The position numbers and the translations under genes were made by a program. Under the pieces are notes generated by a model. That model was not told where the DNA came from and did no database searches. It saw only the letters and a program-made list of their open reading frames with translations. Shown in pieces: positions 11,241-21,300 of a DNA stretch of 64,000 bases (position 1 is its first letter; each line of letters starts with the position of its first letter). The DNA is from Turritopsis dohrnii. Its lineage: Eukaryota > Cnidaria > Hydrozoa > Anthoathecata > Oceaniidae. Where the stretch lies: the NCBI GenBank assembly GCA_027922465.2, contig BQMF02000220.1, positions 558,001-622,000 on the forward strand, in the 5' to 3' direction.

Positions 11241-11927
11241 TTAATCTAATACAATTACAGTATCTTCTTCACTGGCATCTTTTTCGCCATTTTCGCCATT
11301 TTCATCAACATCCATTTTGTTCTCACTAATAACATCCATTTCGCTTTCACCGACATCGAGTTTATGGAGTTTATTTTCACTGACATCCTTTTTGTTTTCA
11401 CTGACATCCTTTTTGTTTTCACTGACATCAATTGTGTTTCCCTTGATCGTAACAGAAAAATCTGTGTCGTCTTCGTTGTCTGATTCAATCTCATTCGATT
11501 CTTCTTCCTTTCTTTTACCGTCAAAATTCCAGTCGTACAAGCTTTTCACGAAACCATGCATAATGTCTAATGTTTCTGGATCTTTGTTCTCAAACATCAA
11601 CATCAACGGAATTTCCAAACCTCCAGCTGGAATAGGAGAAGCCCTATAGAGCAGTGATTTGACAGTGCCTTTGACTTTACCACCTTCAGTTTTGATAAAG
11701 AAATGTACGTGTCTCGAAATTTCACGAGGAAGGTGCCCAACAGTGATATGATGTTCGTAAAACCAATTCTTGATTTTTACAGCACATGCATATGGATCAA
11801 CTTCTAAAGAAGATTGCGAGGTTTCTAAAGCTATGACAACGTTCTCTCCTAGTCTTGCGTTTGTCCAAGTTGTATTTTTGTATACATGATATCCTCTGGA
11901 AGCCACTGTTGCTTGGAAAGAATTCAT
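11241..11927 (-). CDS. HIRAN-like domain protein of the pogo-like transposon
   Basis: A 228-codon open frame with ATG at 11927 and stop at 11241. Residues ~1-110 resemble a HIRAN domain: an N-terminal aromatic/basic segment (SRGYHVYKNTTW), a VDPYACAVKI block like the usual NPYDPNAVAV, and VGHLPREISR like the family's VGYLPREL, followed by a GGKVKGTV strand. HIRAN domains occur in HLTF/Rad5-type helicases and bind DNA ends. The last ~90 residues are highly acidic, with three DVSENKK-type repeats and related units, ending EEDTVIVLD, which fits a SUMO-interaction motif. It is transcribed away from the transposase gene. No catalytic motif is seen. A role in transposition (end binding, repair recruitment or regulation) is inference. 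Confidence 0.7.
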   Translation of the reverse strand: MNSFQATVASRGYHVYKNTTWTNARLGENVVIALETSQSSLEVDPYACAVKIKNWFYEHHITVGHLPREISRHVHFFIKTEGGKVKGTVKSLLYRASPIPAGGLEIPLMLMFENKDPETLDIMHGFVKSLYDWNFDGKRKEEESNEIESDNEDDTDFSVTIKGNTIDVSENKKDVSENKKDVSENKLHKLDVGESEMDVISENKMDVDENGENGEKDASEEDTVIVLD

Positions 11928-12114
11928 GATTTTGTCTTCTCTTTTCCTTCCTTTTTTTTGTAGTACAGCTTTCGCAAAATGAGAAAATCATAATTTTTTT
12001 TCTTCTCAAGTTGCATAACATAAGAAAATGGGCTTTCGAATGTTTTGAAAAAATCTATTGTTCGATTTGAACATCAACCAATAAGAAAAAGGCACGAAAT
12101 AAAAGGACGTTTTG

Positions 12115-13024
12115 TACGATGGCCCTGAAGGCTCACTGCAACACGCAAAAAAAACTTGTCACGCAACCTATTTTTTTTACACAACTTTTAATTTTTTTTA
12201 CACGCACACATTTTTTTGCACGCACAATTTTTTTTTACGCGCACACAAGAATTTTACTGCACCACGCACCGGAAAAACTGATATGCTGCGCACGCTTAAA
12301 AAGAAATCTGGTCCTGTTTTTATGTACTATTTCGTGTATCAGTAACATCAAACTACCACAAATCTTTCCCACGAGGAGAGACTCACTCAACTGAACTCAC
12401 CGAAGTTCCCTTTTTGACTTTCATGACTGACTTTTATAGAAAGGCAAAGAGATTGACAGAAATCTTGTCTTAGCGAAGGAAACAAGAAGAGAGGATGGAC
12501 ATATCGAATACACAGGAAGAACAGCGAGTAACGTTGGAGAAATAAACTGACTAATAAAGACACTGTGTTGAACAGCCAAGAGGGATAAGATCTCTAAGTT
12601 GCTGAACCCTCTTGGCCAAAATAGCTAGAAATCAAAGAATCTCTGCTAAAAGACCTAGCCGATAAACAAGGTAAGCGACTGTCCGCCATATTGCTTTAGA
12701 CTACCGCCAAGTGCTAGCGTGGTGAAAACAAGTCACGAAATTGCCTAAAATCCATACCAGACCATCAGCAAGAGTGTTCCTTTTTATGGGGATTAAGATA
12801 ATAAAAAAAATGCGTGCGTAAGAAAAAAAATGCACGTGAAAAAAAAATTGCGCGCGTAACAAAAATAACTGTGTGAAAATTTTTTAAAAAAGTTGCGTGC
12901 ATAAAAAAAAGTTGCGCGCATGAAAAAGAAGTTGCGTGCATGAAAAAAAAGTTGCGTGAAAAAAAATTTGTGCGCGTGACAAGTTTTTATGTGCGTGCTA
13001 CAGTGAGCCTTCAGGGCCATCGTA
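12115..13024. mobile_element. Nested 910-bp non-autonomous transposon with 6-bp target duplication
   Basis: Terminal inverted repeats TACGATGGCCCTGAAGGCTC... at both ends, continuing for about 24 near-identical bases. It is flanked by direct GTTTTG at 12109-12114 and 13025-13030. Subterminal arrays of ACGCAC/ACGCAAC words separated by T-runs lie on the left and their complements on the right. There is no transposase. A 6-bp duplication with ends starting TAY is what I recall for IS3EU-type elements, so that assignment is tentative. It lies in the presumed promoter region between the two host-element genes. Confidence 0.75.
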
Positions 13025-13093
13025 GTTTTGATTTGATTTGAAAAGATGTTTTGATTTTGGGAAGCTTGAAGCAAAGTCAGTCAACGCGAAAAG

Positions 13094-14566
13094 ATGGACA
13101 AAGTAGCAGACATTCGTAGTTTTTTGAATAAACGCAAAGAATCAGATGCTCCAAAACTTGTTCAAACTGCTTCAGCTGACACTGTGACAAGAACTGAAAT
13201 AATTTTTGTGGAGAATGAAATTAAAAAAGCAGTTAAGCCACGAAAACATTACAACAAAGATATTCCAGAGAAAATCAAGAAAGAGGTAGGAAAATACGCA
13301 AACATTCATGGTACACAAGCTGCAATTAAACGCTTTGAGAAAACTTATCCAACCTACTTTTTCAAGAGAACCTCAGTAAACAACTGGAAAAACAAGTTGA
13401 AAACAAGCAAAGACAAAAATACCGTCTTTAAGAAAAAAGGTCGACCGAACCTTCTTGCTGATGATTTACTTGGGAAAGTGAAAGTACTGATGATCGGCAC
13501 TCGAGCTGCCGGGACCGCGATCAGCCGTCGTCTGGTTATCGCCATTGGAAAAGGAGTTGTGAAAGCGAATTCTCCTCAAGACCTTTTCGAAAACGGAGGT
13601 TGGCTAGACTTAACAGAAGACTGGGCCCGAGGTATTATAAAATCGATGAATTGGACAAAACGTAAAGCAACAACTGGTAAAGTTGAACCATCCCAGCAAT
13701 TTCTTTCAGAAGAGCGCCTAACCTTCCAAAAGAAGATATCCGAGGCAGTCAAAGAGAATGACGTGCCGCAAAGCCTCATCGTAAATCTCGACCAAACGCC
13801 ATTGTCGTATGTAAGCCCTGGAAAGTATACATTTGATGTTAAAGGATCCAAGACGGTACCAATCAAGGGTATTGACGATAAACGACAGGTAACAGCTACC
13901 TTTGCAATTTCACTTTCTGGTGAATTCCTTCCAGTTCAAGTAATATACGAGGGTAAGACAAAAAGATGCTTACCTAAATACGAGTTTCCAAAGGAATTCG
14001 ATGTAACATTTTCCGAAAACCATTGGTCAAACACCGAAAAGTCTGTCAGTTTTTTTGAGAAAGTAATCTTCCCTTATTTCAAAAAGATTCGTGAAGCAGC
14101 TGGATACCCAGATGAACAAAAGAGTCTTGTGATCATGGATACCTTCAAGGGGCAGGACAATGCCGATATTGCTGAACTGTGTAAAAAGAACCACTGTCTT
14201 CTCGTTATCGTCCCCCATAATCTCACCAATAAGTTTCAACCCCTCGACATTACTGTTAATAAGCCTGCAAAATGTTTCATCAAAGATCAGTATAACACCT
14301 GGTACGCTGGGAAAGTGGCAGAACAACTTGAAAAAGGAAAAGCTCCTGCTGATGTCAACGTCTCAGTAAATCTAAGCGAGATCAAACCTCTCCATGCTAA
14401 ATGGATTGTGCTAATGTATAATTACTTGAAAGGACGTCAAGATTTAATTGTGAATGGCTTTCGATCTGCCGGCATTACTGAAGCAGTCGAAAAAGCCAAT
14501 GAAGTTTATCAAAGAATCGAAAACCCCTTTCTTGCAATCAAAAACAAAAAAGCACTAAACAAATGA
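13094..14566 (+). CDS. Pogo/Tigger-like DDE transposase
   Basis: A 490-codon open frame starting MDKVADIRSFLNKRKE. Residues ~50-100 look like a helix-turn-helix DNA-binding region (HYNKDIPEKIKKEVGKYA, then a second helix KRTSVNNWKNKL). A basic KKKGRPN linker follows at ~117. The catalytic DDE_1 core is complete by pattern: first Asp in LIVNLDQTPLSYV (D233), second in LVIMDTFKGQDN (D349), third in KFQPLDITVNK (D385), giving D-D spacing of about 35 between the last two. It would cut and paste the surrounding element at TA sites. The length is typical for the family and no stop interrupts it. It starts 69 bases after the nested insertion, so its promoter may have been replaced. Confidence 0.9.
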   Translation: MDKVADIRSFLNKRKESDAPKLVQTASADTVTRTEIIFVENEIKKAVKPRKHYNKDIPEKIKKEVGKYANIHGTQAAIKRFEKTYPTYFFKRTSVNNWKNKLKTSKDKNTVFKKKGRPNLLADDLLGKVKVLMIGTRAAGTAISRRLVIAIGKGVVKANSPQDLFENGGWLDLTEDWARGIIKSMNWTKRKATTGKVEPSQQFLSEERLTFQKKISEAVKENDVPQSLIVNLDQTPLSYVSPGKYTFDVKGSKTVPIKGIDDKRQVTATFAISLSGEFLPVQVIYEGKTKRCLPKYEFPKEFDVTFSENHWSNTEKSVSFFEKVIFPYFKKIREAAGYPDEQKSLVIMDTFKGQDNADIAELCKKNHCLLVIVPHNLTNKFQPLDITVNKPAKCFIKDQYNTWYAGKVAEQLEKGKAPADVNVSVNLSEIKPLHAKWIVLMYNYLKGRQDLIVNGFRSAGITEAVEKANEVYQRIENPFLAIKNKKALNK

Positions 14567-14861
14567 ACACACATATCAAAATCAATTGTTCGTATTTCGT
14601 TGACATGATTCGTTACTTCTTGAAACCCTTGACACCATCGTAACTTTTGCATTATGTTTAATCTATTGAAATTAAGAAAAAATTTTGTTAACAATTTTTG
14701 TTGTGTTGATTTATTTTTAGGGAGAAAATTATGTTTCAGCAAAATGATTATAGGCTTCTTGTGTATCATAGTCCATTTTCATTTAGATAATGACTTTTTA
14801 TAGACTTCGATGAGCCAGCAAATACAGAATTGAAAGAAAATCGATATTTGAGATAATAAAA

Positions 14862-15114
14862 AAAAAATCGGGGAAAATCTTTGGTCGGGGACTAAGAAAT
14901 CGGGGAAAAGTTTTGGGCGGGGTAAAAAAAATCGGGTAAAAGTATTGGGCGGGGATTAAAAAATCGGGGAAAACTTTTAGACGGGGAAATAAAAAATCGG
15001 GTGAAATTTTTGGACGGGTGCTAAAAAGTCGGGGGAAATTTTAGTCGGGGAAAATTTTAGTCACTAGCCCAAAAAATTAGTCACTTTCCCCCGACTTTTT
15101 TTTCCCCGATAAGG
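14862..15114. repeat. Right terminal and subterminal repeat array of the pogo-like element
   Basis: About ten ATCGGGGAAAA / GGTCGGGG / GGCGGGG words in direct orientation, then inverted TTAGTCACTTTCCCCCGAC and the terminal CCCCGATAAGG. Mirrors the left array at 10945-11152. Confidence 0.7.
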
Positions 15115-15314
15115 TACCACTCCTTTAAATAAAGCGCATTTTGTTTCGACTACACAACAAGCAAGCGACAAGAGAATCAACACTTGGTTCAAACTGGGTT
15201 CAGTTGACTTACAAGGTGCGGATACTCGCGGAGCGCAAAGAAGTGTATGGTGCTCTTTCAGCTTAGAGGTTTAACTTCAAAGTAGAATTAGAATTCCAAT
15301 TTTCTTCTATAAAA

Positions 15315-18300
15315 ATGACTGAGGTTGAAGTTAATCAAGAAGATCAGGTACTTTTGTTGTTTTGTATTTTTTTCTGTAAGTTTCCCAAATATTTTTTTTG
15401 ATATTGGAAAGAAGAGACATAATTTTATTTAGAGTTGCATAGATGAGTTTCTAAGTGACGTGATGTTTATAAACATTAGTGTTTTTTGCTCGATAATTGC
15501 TGTGAGTTTCAACATAAATGCTTAATAGATCAAGTCAATTTCCTACCAATATGCGCACGCATCTTGGTTGGCAATTAGATGCTCTCTGCACACTGTCGAT
15601 TAAACCGGTTCTCAGGAGGCGTTTTTAAGACAAAAAAAATTATTAAAAATAATACTCATTAGCACTCAAAATCTATTTTTGTGAAGTTTATTAAATTTTT
15701 AGTTTAAACAGATCTTTAACTGGTAATTAACATCAGAAACTCATCTATACCACTGACACTGGTGTGTGCAATATGGTTTTCAGTGAAAAAATAGGGGCTG
15801 CAAAAAGGTGTTAGAAATTATGTGATTTCAGCATCTAAATAAAATTTCCTTTGGTGTATTAGATCAAGGGTATCCAGTGTCTCATTGGAATTTACTTTTG
15901 ATCTAATTATGTCAGCAATAAAAGTTGGATAGAGCAGCAGAAGAGGACAGTGGCAAGAGAAGATTTTTTGCACTTTTTGTATCTTATACTTTGGTGTGTG
16001 AGTGATTGTAAATAATATGATACAATCATAAGCTTTTTTACAAAGATTTCCAATCAAATCCATAACGTGGTTGACAACTATAACACTATCAGTAGAATAT
16101 ATAGCAGTTAAATGCCAGTAGAAAAGGGATTGAACTTTAGCATGAACCTTATACTGTCAAAGCTCCTTATAACGGACAGCCTTCCTTATTAAGGTCATAA
16201 AAAATAAACAAAAATTCTTGTCACAAAAATATACATTCATTCTTAGCAAGTTCACTGTGTGGGTGCTATTTCCTTTTCACACCTGAGAACCCTACACAGC
16301 ACAACGAACATGTACAAAGTGGAAAAGGATCGAATAGAAGGAGAGAAAGTAATGAAAGATACATTGATATATTTGAATATGGTTTAATTTCAAGCTTTCA
16401 AGAGAAAAGTTTAATTATATAAACGATTTGCCCGCACAAATGCATCTGCCATATTTTTTTTACTAGTTGGCTCTTCATCATGGAGATAAAATAACCCTAA
16501 TCCTAACCCTAACCCTGACCCTAACTACCGGCGGAGAGTGCTGCTAAATCAAAAGAGAGTGGAGAAAGATACGCAAGTGATTTGGCTGTGTTTTTATAAT
16601 AATAATCTTTCTTTCTGAGACATTCATTTCTTTGTGAAAATAGGTATCAAAATAATTATTTTTTTCATGAATTGGAATGAAATGTGATCTTTTTCACTTT
16701 GTACATGTTCATTGTAGGAAATAGCGCCGACGTCTGTAACTGAATAAATGTTTTATGAAACAGAGCAAAAGAAAGCAATTACCAGCACACAAGAAGAATT
16801 ACACGCTTTTGTTTATATAAAAACCAGTAAAATCTGACCTGAGGCTGGCTGTTCTTATTTTTGAGCCTTTTTCAGCCTGAATTGTTCTTATTTTGTTCTT
16901 AGGTTTAAGAACACAGTTTCACAATTCAGCCTAATTTTGATCTTATTTATGGAACTACAGTAAAATAATCTTTTTAAAAACAACTGTTTAAAGCATGGTT
17001 GCTGTTCGGAAATGACCCGATATTAGTATGCAAGGTGAAAAAAAACAACAACTTCTAAACCATTTGCCAGTGTGAGAATTCCTATGAGTTGTTCTTATTA
17101 AGAATTGTTCTTATTTCATCAGAAAATTCAGGCTTAGGCTGTTCTTAATTTTTGGAACATTGATTTGAGCCTTAGGTTGTTCTTATTTTGTTCTTATTTT
17201 TAGGCCAAATCTGAGACTCGTGTTCTTATAAAATTGTTCTTATAAAGAAAGCGTGTAATCATGAAGAAGCATTACATGGTGATAATGGTCTTATTTCAAT
17301 ACTTGTGTCCTCCTCTACTGTGATTGACGTACAGAAACGTTTTTATTTGACTTACTTTTTACTCATTAAAATGATAAAATTAACTTTCTAAAAGCAAGTT
17401 TAGTTTTCATTCCTCAAATAATTTTTAAACATAAAATTTTGACTAGTCAAAGCCCTCTGTTCCGTACGATGATATTACTGATATTCATCAGCAGCCATTA
17501 TTATTTTTATCTGTAAATATAGCTACCATTGTACACAGAGCTTACAAAGTTACACATGGTTCTCAAGAGAGCAGTCACTTTAGAAGAAACTATTTTAAAA
17601 GAAATGTTTAAAATTTTAGAAAAAGAATTTCTAACTGCATGTTGGTAATTTTCAAGTGTTGAAATAAATTTACTTATCTCTGACTTATATAAATGTTTGT
17701 GTTAGTTATGGTTTAGTTGACAGTATGGGGTATGTTGTTTAATTTCATTATACAGACCAGTTGCAATATGTTTTCATTGGTGTCCGTAATAAGGAAGGCT
17801 GCCCGTAATAAGGAATATTGATGGTATATAATATTCAATAAAACTGTGTTGTTTTTTTTGTTTTTTTTAATTAGTCGCTCAATATAAGGTTTAAAACCAC
17901 TAATGTGTATTGAGGTACAAGGAAGAAAGGTGACGATGGACATTACATTTAAAGTGTTGAAAGATTATAATGAGAAGGAAAAACAGACTGGGGTAAAGAA
18001 TTCCAGAGAGTGGAGGAGCGAGGAATGAAACTTTGTTGGTAAAAATTTTTTGATGATTTTGGGATGCTGACAGTGTGATCATGGCTATTAGATGAATATC
18101 TTGTGTTTCGCTTGAAAGTTTTTAATGTAGGGATGAGAGAAGAGAGCTCAGTTGAACATTTTCCGTAAAAGTATTTATAAGAAGCAAAGAGATGCCACAG
18201 ATCTGCGATGGGAGAGTGTGTCAAGTTTACTTGCAAGTTCATCACCTACGGCATTATAGATTCTTTTCTGGATACGATCTAAAAGATTTAGAGAATCAGA

Positions 18301-21300
18301 GGGTGCACCACCCCAGATATGGCAACAATACTCAATACAAGGTCGAATAGTAGATTTATAGAGGTAAATAATGGCATCAGGGCTGAGGTATGCTCTCGCA
18401 CGAAGAAGGGAGCCCACCTTCATTGAGGCTGACTTAGCGATTGCCTCAATGTAGGAGCGCCAGGAGAAGTCCTGTGAAAAAGTGATGCCAAGGAGACGAA
18501 AGGAGTTGTTTTCTTCCAACTGGGTGCCATTCATGGAAAGTGACAGTAAAAAGGGATCTTTAGTATGATTTACAGATAGAAGTTTGGTTTTTGTGGAATT
18601 GAATGTGACCAGCCATTTCTCTCCCCACTCAACTATAGATTGCAGATCAAACTCAATTTCGCCTGCCATTTCTACCTGGCTGAACAAATCTAATTTTGGA
18701 ATACAGGAATAGATGGTTGAATCATCAGCATAGATGGCAAGCTTGGAAATAATGTCATCAGGCAGATCATTGATGAAAAGAAGAAAAAGGGTTGGCCCAA
18801 GGACGGAACCTTGGGGAACACCTGCATTGATGGAATGTGTCGATGATGATTGCCCGTCTAAAACAACCTTAAGCCTATGATTACCAAGGAAGAACGAATG
18901 ATCCCATAAAGGAGACCCTTAACTCCATATGCAGCAAGCTTTTTCAAAAGACCAGTATACCAGACTTTATCAAATGCCTTGGATATGTCAAGAGCAACAG
19001 CTCTTGCCTCCCCAGATTTATCTAATGCAGTGTAAATTCTATCAGTTATCACTGTAAGGAGGTCAGCAGTTGAACGTTGGGAGCGAAAGCCATATTGAGA
19101 ATCTGAGAAGAGGTTATTAGATTCAAGGTGATAAAGGCCTCAAAAATTTTACTCATAACTGGTAGGAGACTAATGGGTCTGTAATTTCATGGATTAGAGC
19201 GATCACTTTATTTTTTTGTGAAGAGATACGATTACGAGTTTCTTGTTGATATGTAGACTTTGCATTATTAATGACAGATTTGCAGTGATTTCGTGCTTGG
19301 TTGAAAAGAACCTTATTATGAGAAGACTTCTCACGTTGATATTGATGAAAGTAAAGATTTCTGTGAGCAATTGCTGCAGCACAAGCAGGTGAGAACCAGG
19401 GAGAGGAGTGAGGTTTAACACAAAATTTTCTACTGGAGATAAATGCTTCAATACCAGATGTAAGCCAAGATGTAACTTCCTCTGCACATTTTTCAGCTGG
19501 ATTTGAAAACACATTGGACCAAGGGACATCGCGAAGAAAGTCTTGAAAATTATCCTATTCACCACGTTCATAACTGAAGAGAGTGTGATGAAAAGGAGAT
19601 TCAGAAGCAGCTTTGCAATTAAGAGATGTTAAGACAGAAACTACGCCATGGTCAGAGTTGCGAAGAGGAGCTTCACTAGATGCTTTACAGATATCAGGAT
19701 TTGATGTTAAAAAGAGATCAAGTAGAGATGGAGATTGATCATCACGATCAGGAAAGCGAGTAGGGAAGTCAATGATTTGGTGAAGAGATTGAGATAGGGC
19801 AAAATTTAGAGTATGAATTCCTGAGTGAGAGATTCCATTTGAGAATTTGAGCCATTTTTCATGATGAACATTAAAGTCACCAAAAACAAATATGTTGGCA
19901 CTGTGATGAATTGATAGGGCCTTGTCAATACTTTCAGATATAGAGTCTATAACAGAACAGTCTTGGGATGATGGTGATCGATAAAGATAGAGCAGATAGC
20001 TTGTTGAATGGAGCAACGAAAGACGAAAGCACATGTATGGCAAATCAGGATCCTCCATCACTCACATGAGTTATAGGTAAATTGTCTCGAAGGTATACAC
20101 CAAGGCCATACATGTGGGTTTTAGAGTCCTTACGACGCAGAGGAAGATAACCTTGAAAGAGAAAATCATTTTCTGTGTCAATATTGGAATTCAGATTAGT
20201 CTCCAAAATTGCAAGGATGTCAGGAGAGTTGTTAGAAATGATAGCATGAATGTGAGAGAAATTTGTACGAAAACCACTGACATTTTGTGAAAGATATGTT
20301 CAGTGGGGCTGGGTTAATCGAATTGGGTTTTGAAGCTGGTTTTTTTGTGTTTTTTCTTTGATTAACCATTTCATAAGGGAAGTTTGGATAGAGAAATTAA
20401 ATAAAAGGAACAAACATAACATGCACTTGCAAAAAGTCTGATTGTGTCAATAGTGATGGTTCATTAATAAACCTTCTGCCGTAACAGAAGGCTCAGGGTG
20501 TGGCCTCGACAAAGCACACCAGACACATTTGCTGGGAAACCCTCCATGCACGACATGGCACAACAAATGTCCTGATATTTTACAGCTGCTGATGGAACAG
20601 CCTCTTAAGTGCTACCAAAAAAGTTCGGGTTCCTAACTATCAGCCGGCCTCAGACCAGTAACTGAGTTTTTGAGTTGTACCCTCACCAAGAGATGACTTA
20701 CCAGAGTTTCGACACAACAGCGACAGTTCACAAGCAGACAAAGAGCACATACAACAACTAGACAAACAGAAAAAGGTGAAAGAAAACCAGCGTTCAGTGT
20801 CCTAGCTTAGAAACAAGGTAAACTTGAGTTTACCTCTAATTAAGCCACTGACAAAGATGGAGTTCGAGGCTGGCCAGTAGGAAGATCCTACCTACTCCAT
20901 AAAGATTTACAGTTTTCTCAGGGTGTTACTGCCTTCACCACGGCTTAATGGAGCCCCATCTACCCCATTGTTATTTAGATTATGGTTTTATGCAGTTCAC
21001 TCCTATAACTATTGACCTGTTCTTTAAACCTTTCAATTTTAAAAAATGATTTCTGACCTGTTCTTTAAACCTTTGATATAGCAAGTTTAAAGAATGGGCC
21101 AATAGTTACGGGAGTGAACTTGTTTTATAATATGTTTGTCTTTCATGGTGAATGAAACAAAATATATTCTGCATCAAGTCTGCATGATAACCATGTAATT
21201 CTTTCCTTTTTTGTCATCCTTACAAAAGTTGACCCATTACCTTCTGCGTAAATACATAATGCAATTTTATGTTGTTTTAGAAATATAGCTTTAGAAATAA

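Larger units (their letters stand above)
10945..15114. mobile_element. Apparently intact 4.17-kb pogo-like DNA transposon with HIRAN-like accessory gene
   Basis: Both ends start CCTTATCGGGGAAAAAAAA (right end as complement) and are flanked by TA at 10943-10944 and 15115-15116, the duplication expected of Tc1/mariner/pogo elements. Next to the ends are long arrays of TCGGGGAAAA-type repeats. Inside are two uninterrupted, divergently oriented genes: the HIRAN-like protein (11927 to 11241, minus) and a DDE transposase (13094-14566, plus). Between them a second transposon (12115-13024) has inserted with its own target duplication. Matching ends and open frames suggest recent insertion and possible activity. 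Confidence 0.85.
16154..17824. mobile_element. TA-flanked Tigger-like non-autonomous element (1.67 kb)
   Basis: Ends are imperfect ~41-bp inverted repeats, left TCCTTATAACGGACAGCCTT and right the complement of TCCTTATTACGGGCAGCCTT, each flanked by TA. The GGACA-type motif recalls Tigger ends. No transposase was seen. A complete ATAAGAAC-type MITE (16802-17255) and a telomere-like run are inside. Located in PUF60 intron 1. Confidence 0.55.

Noticed and set aside
11255..11649. Overlapping frames on both strands across the acidic repeats
   Set aside because: Shadow frames of the HIRAN-like protein's repeat tail.
12112..12394. Two overlapping plus-strand frames rich in F/T/H
   Set aside because: They translate the T-rich subterminal array of the nested transposon and have low complexity.
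12793..13074. Minus-strand frame rich in F and N
   Set aside because: Mirror image of the same array at the other end of the nested transposon.
16493..16526. Chromosome end or telomere fusion
   Set aside because: Only four to five imperfect units inside a gene intron, too short to indicate a telomere or fusion.
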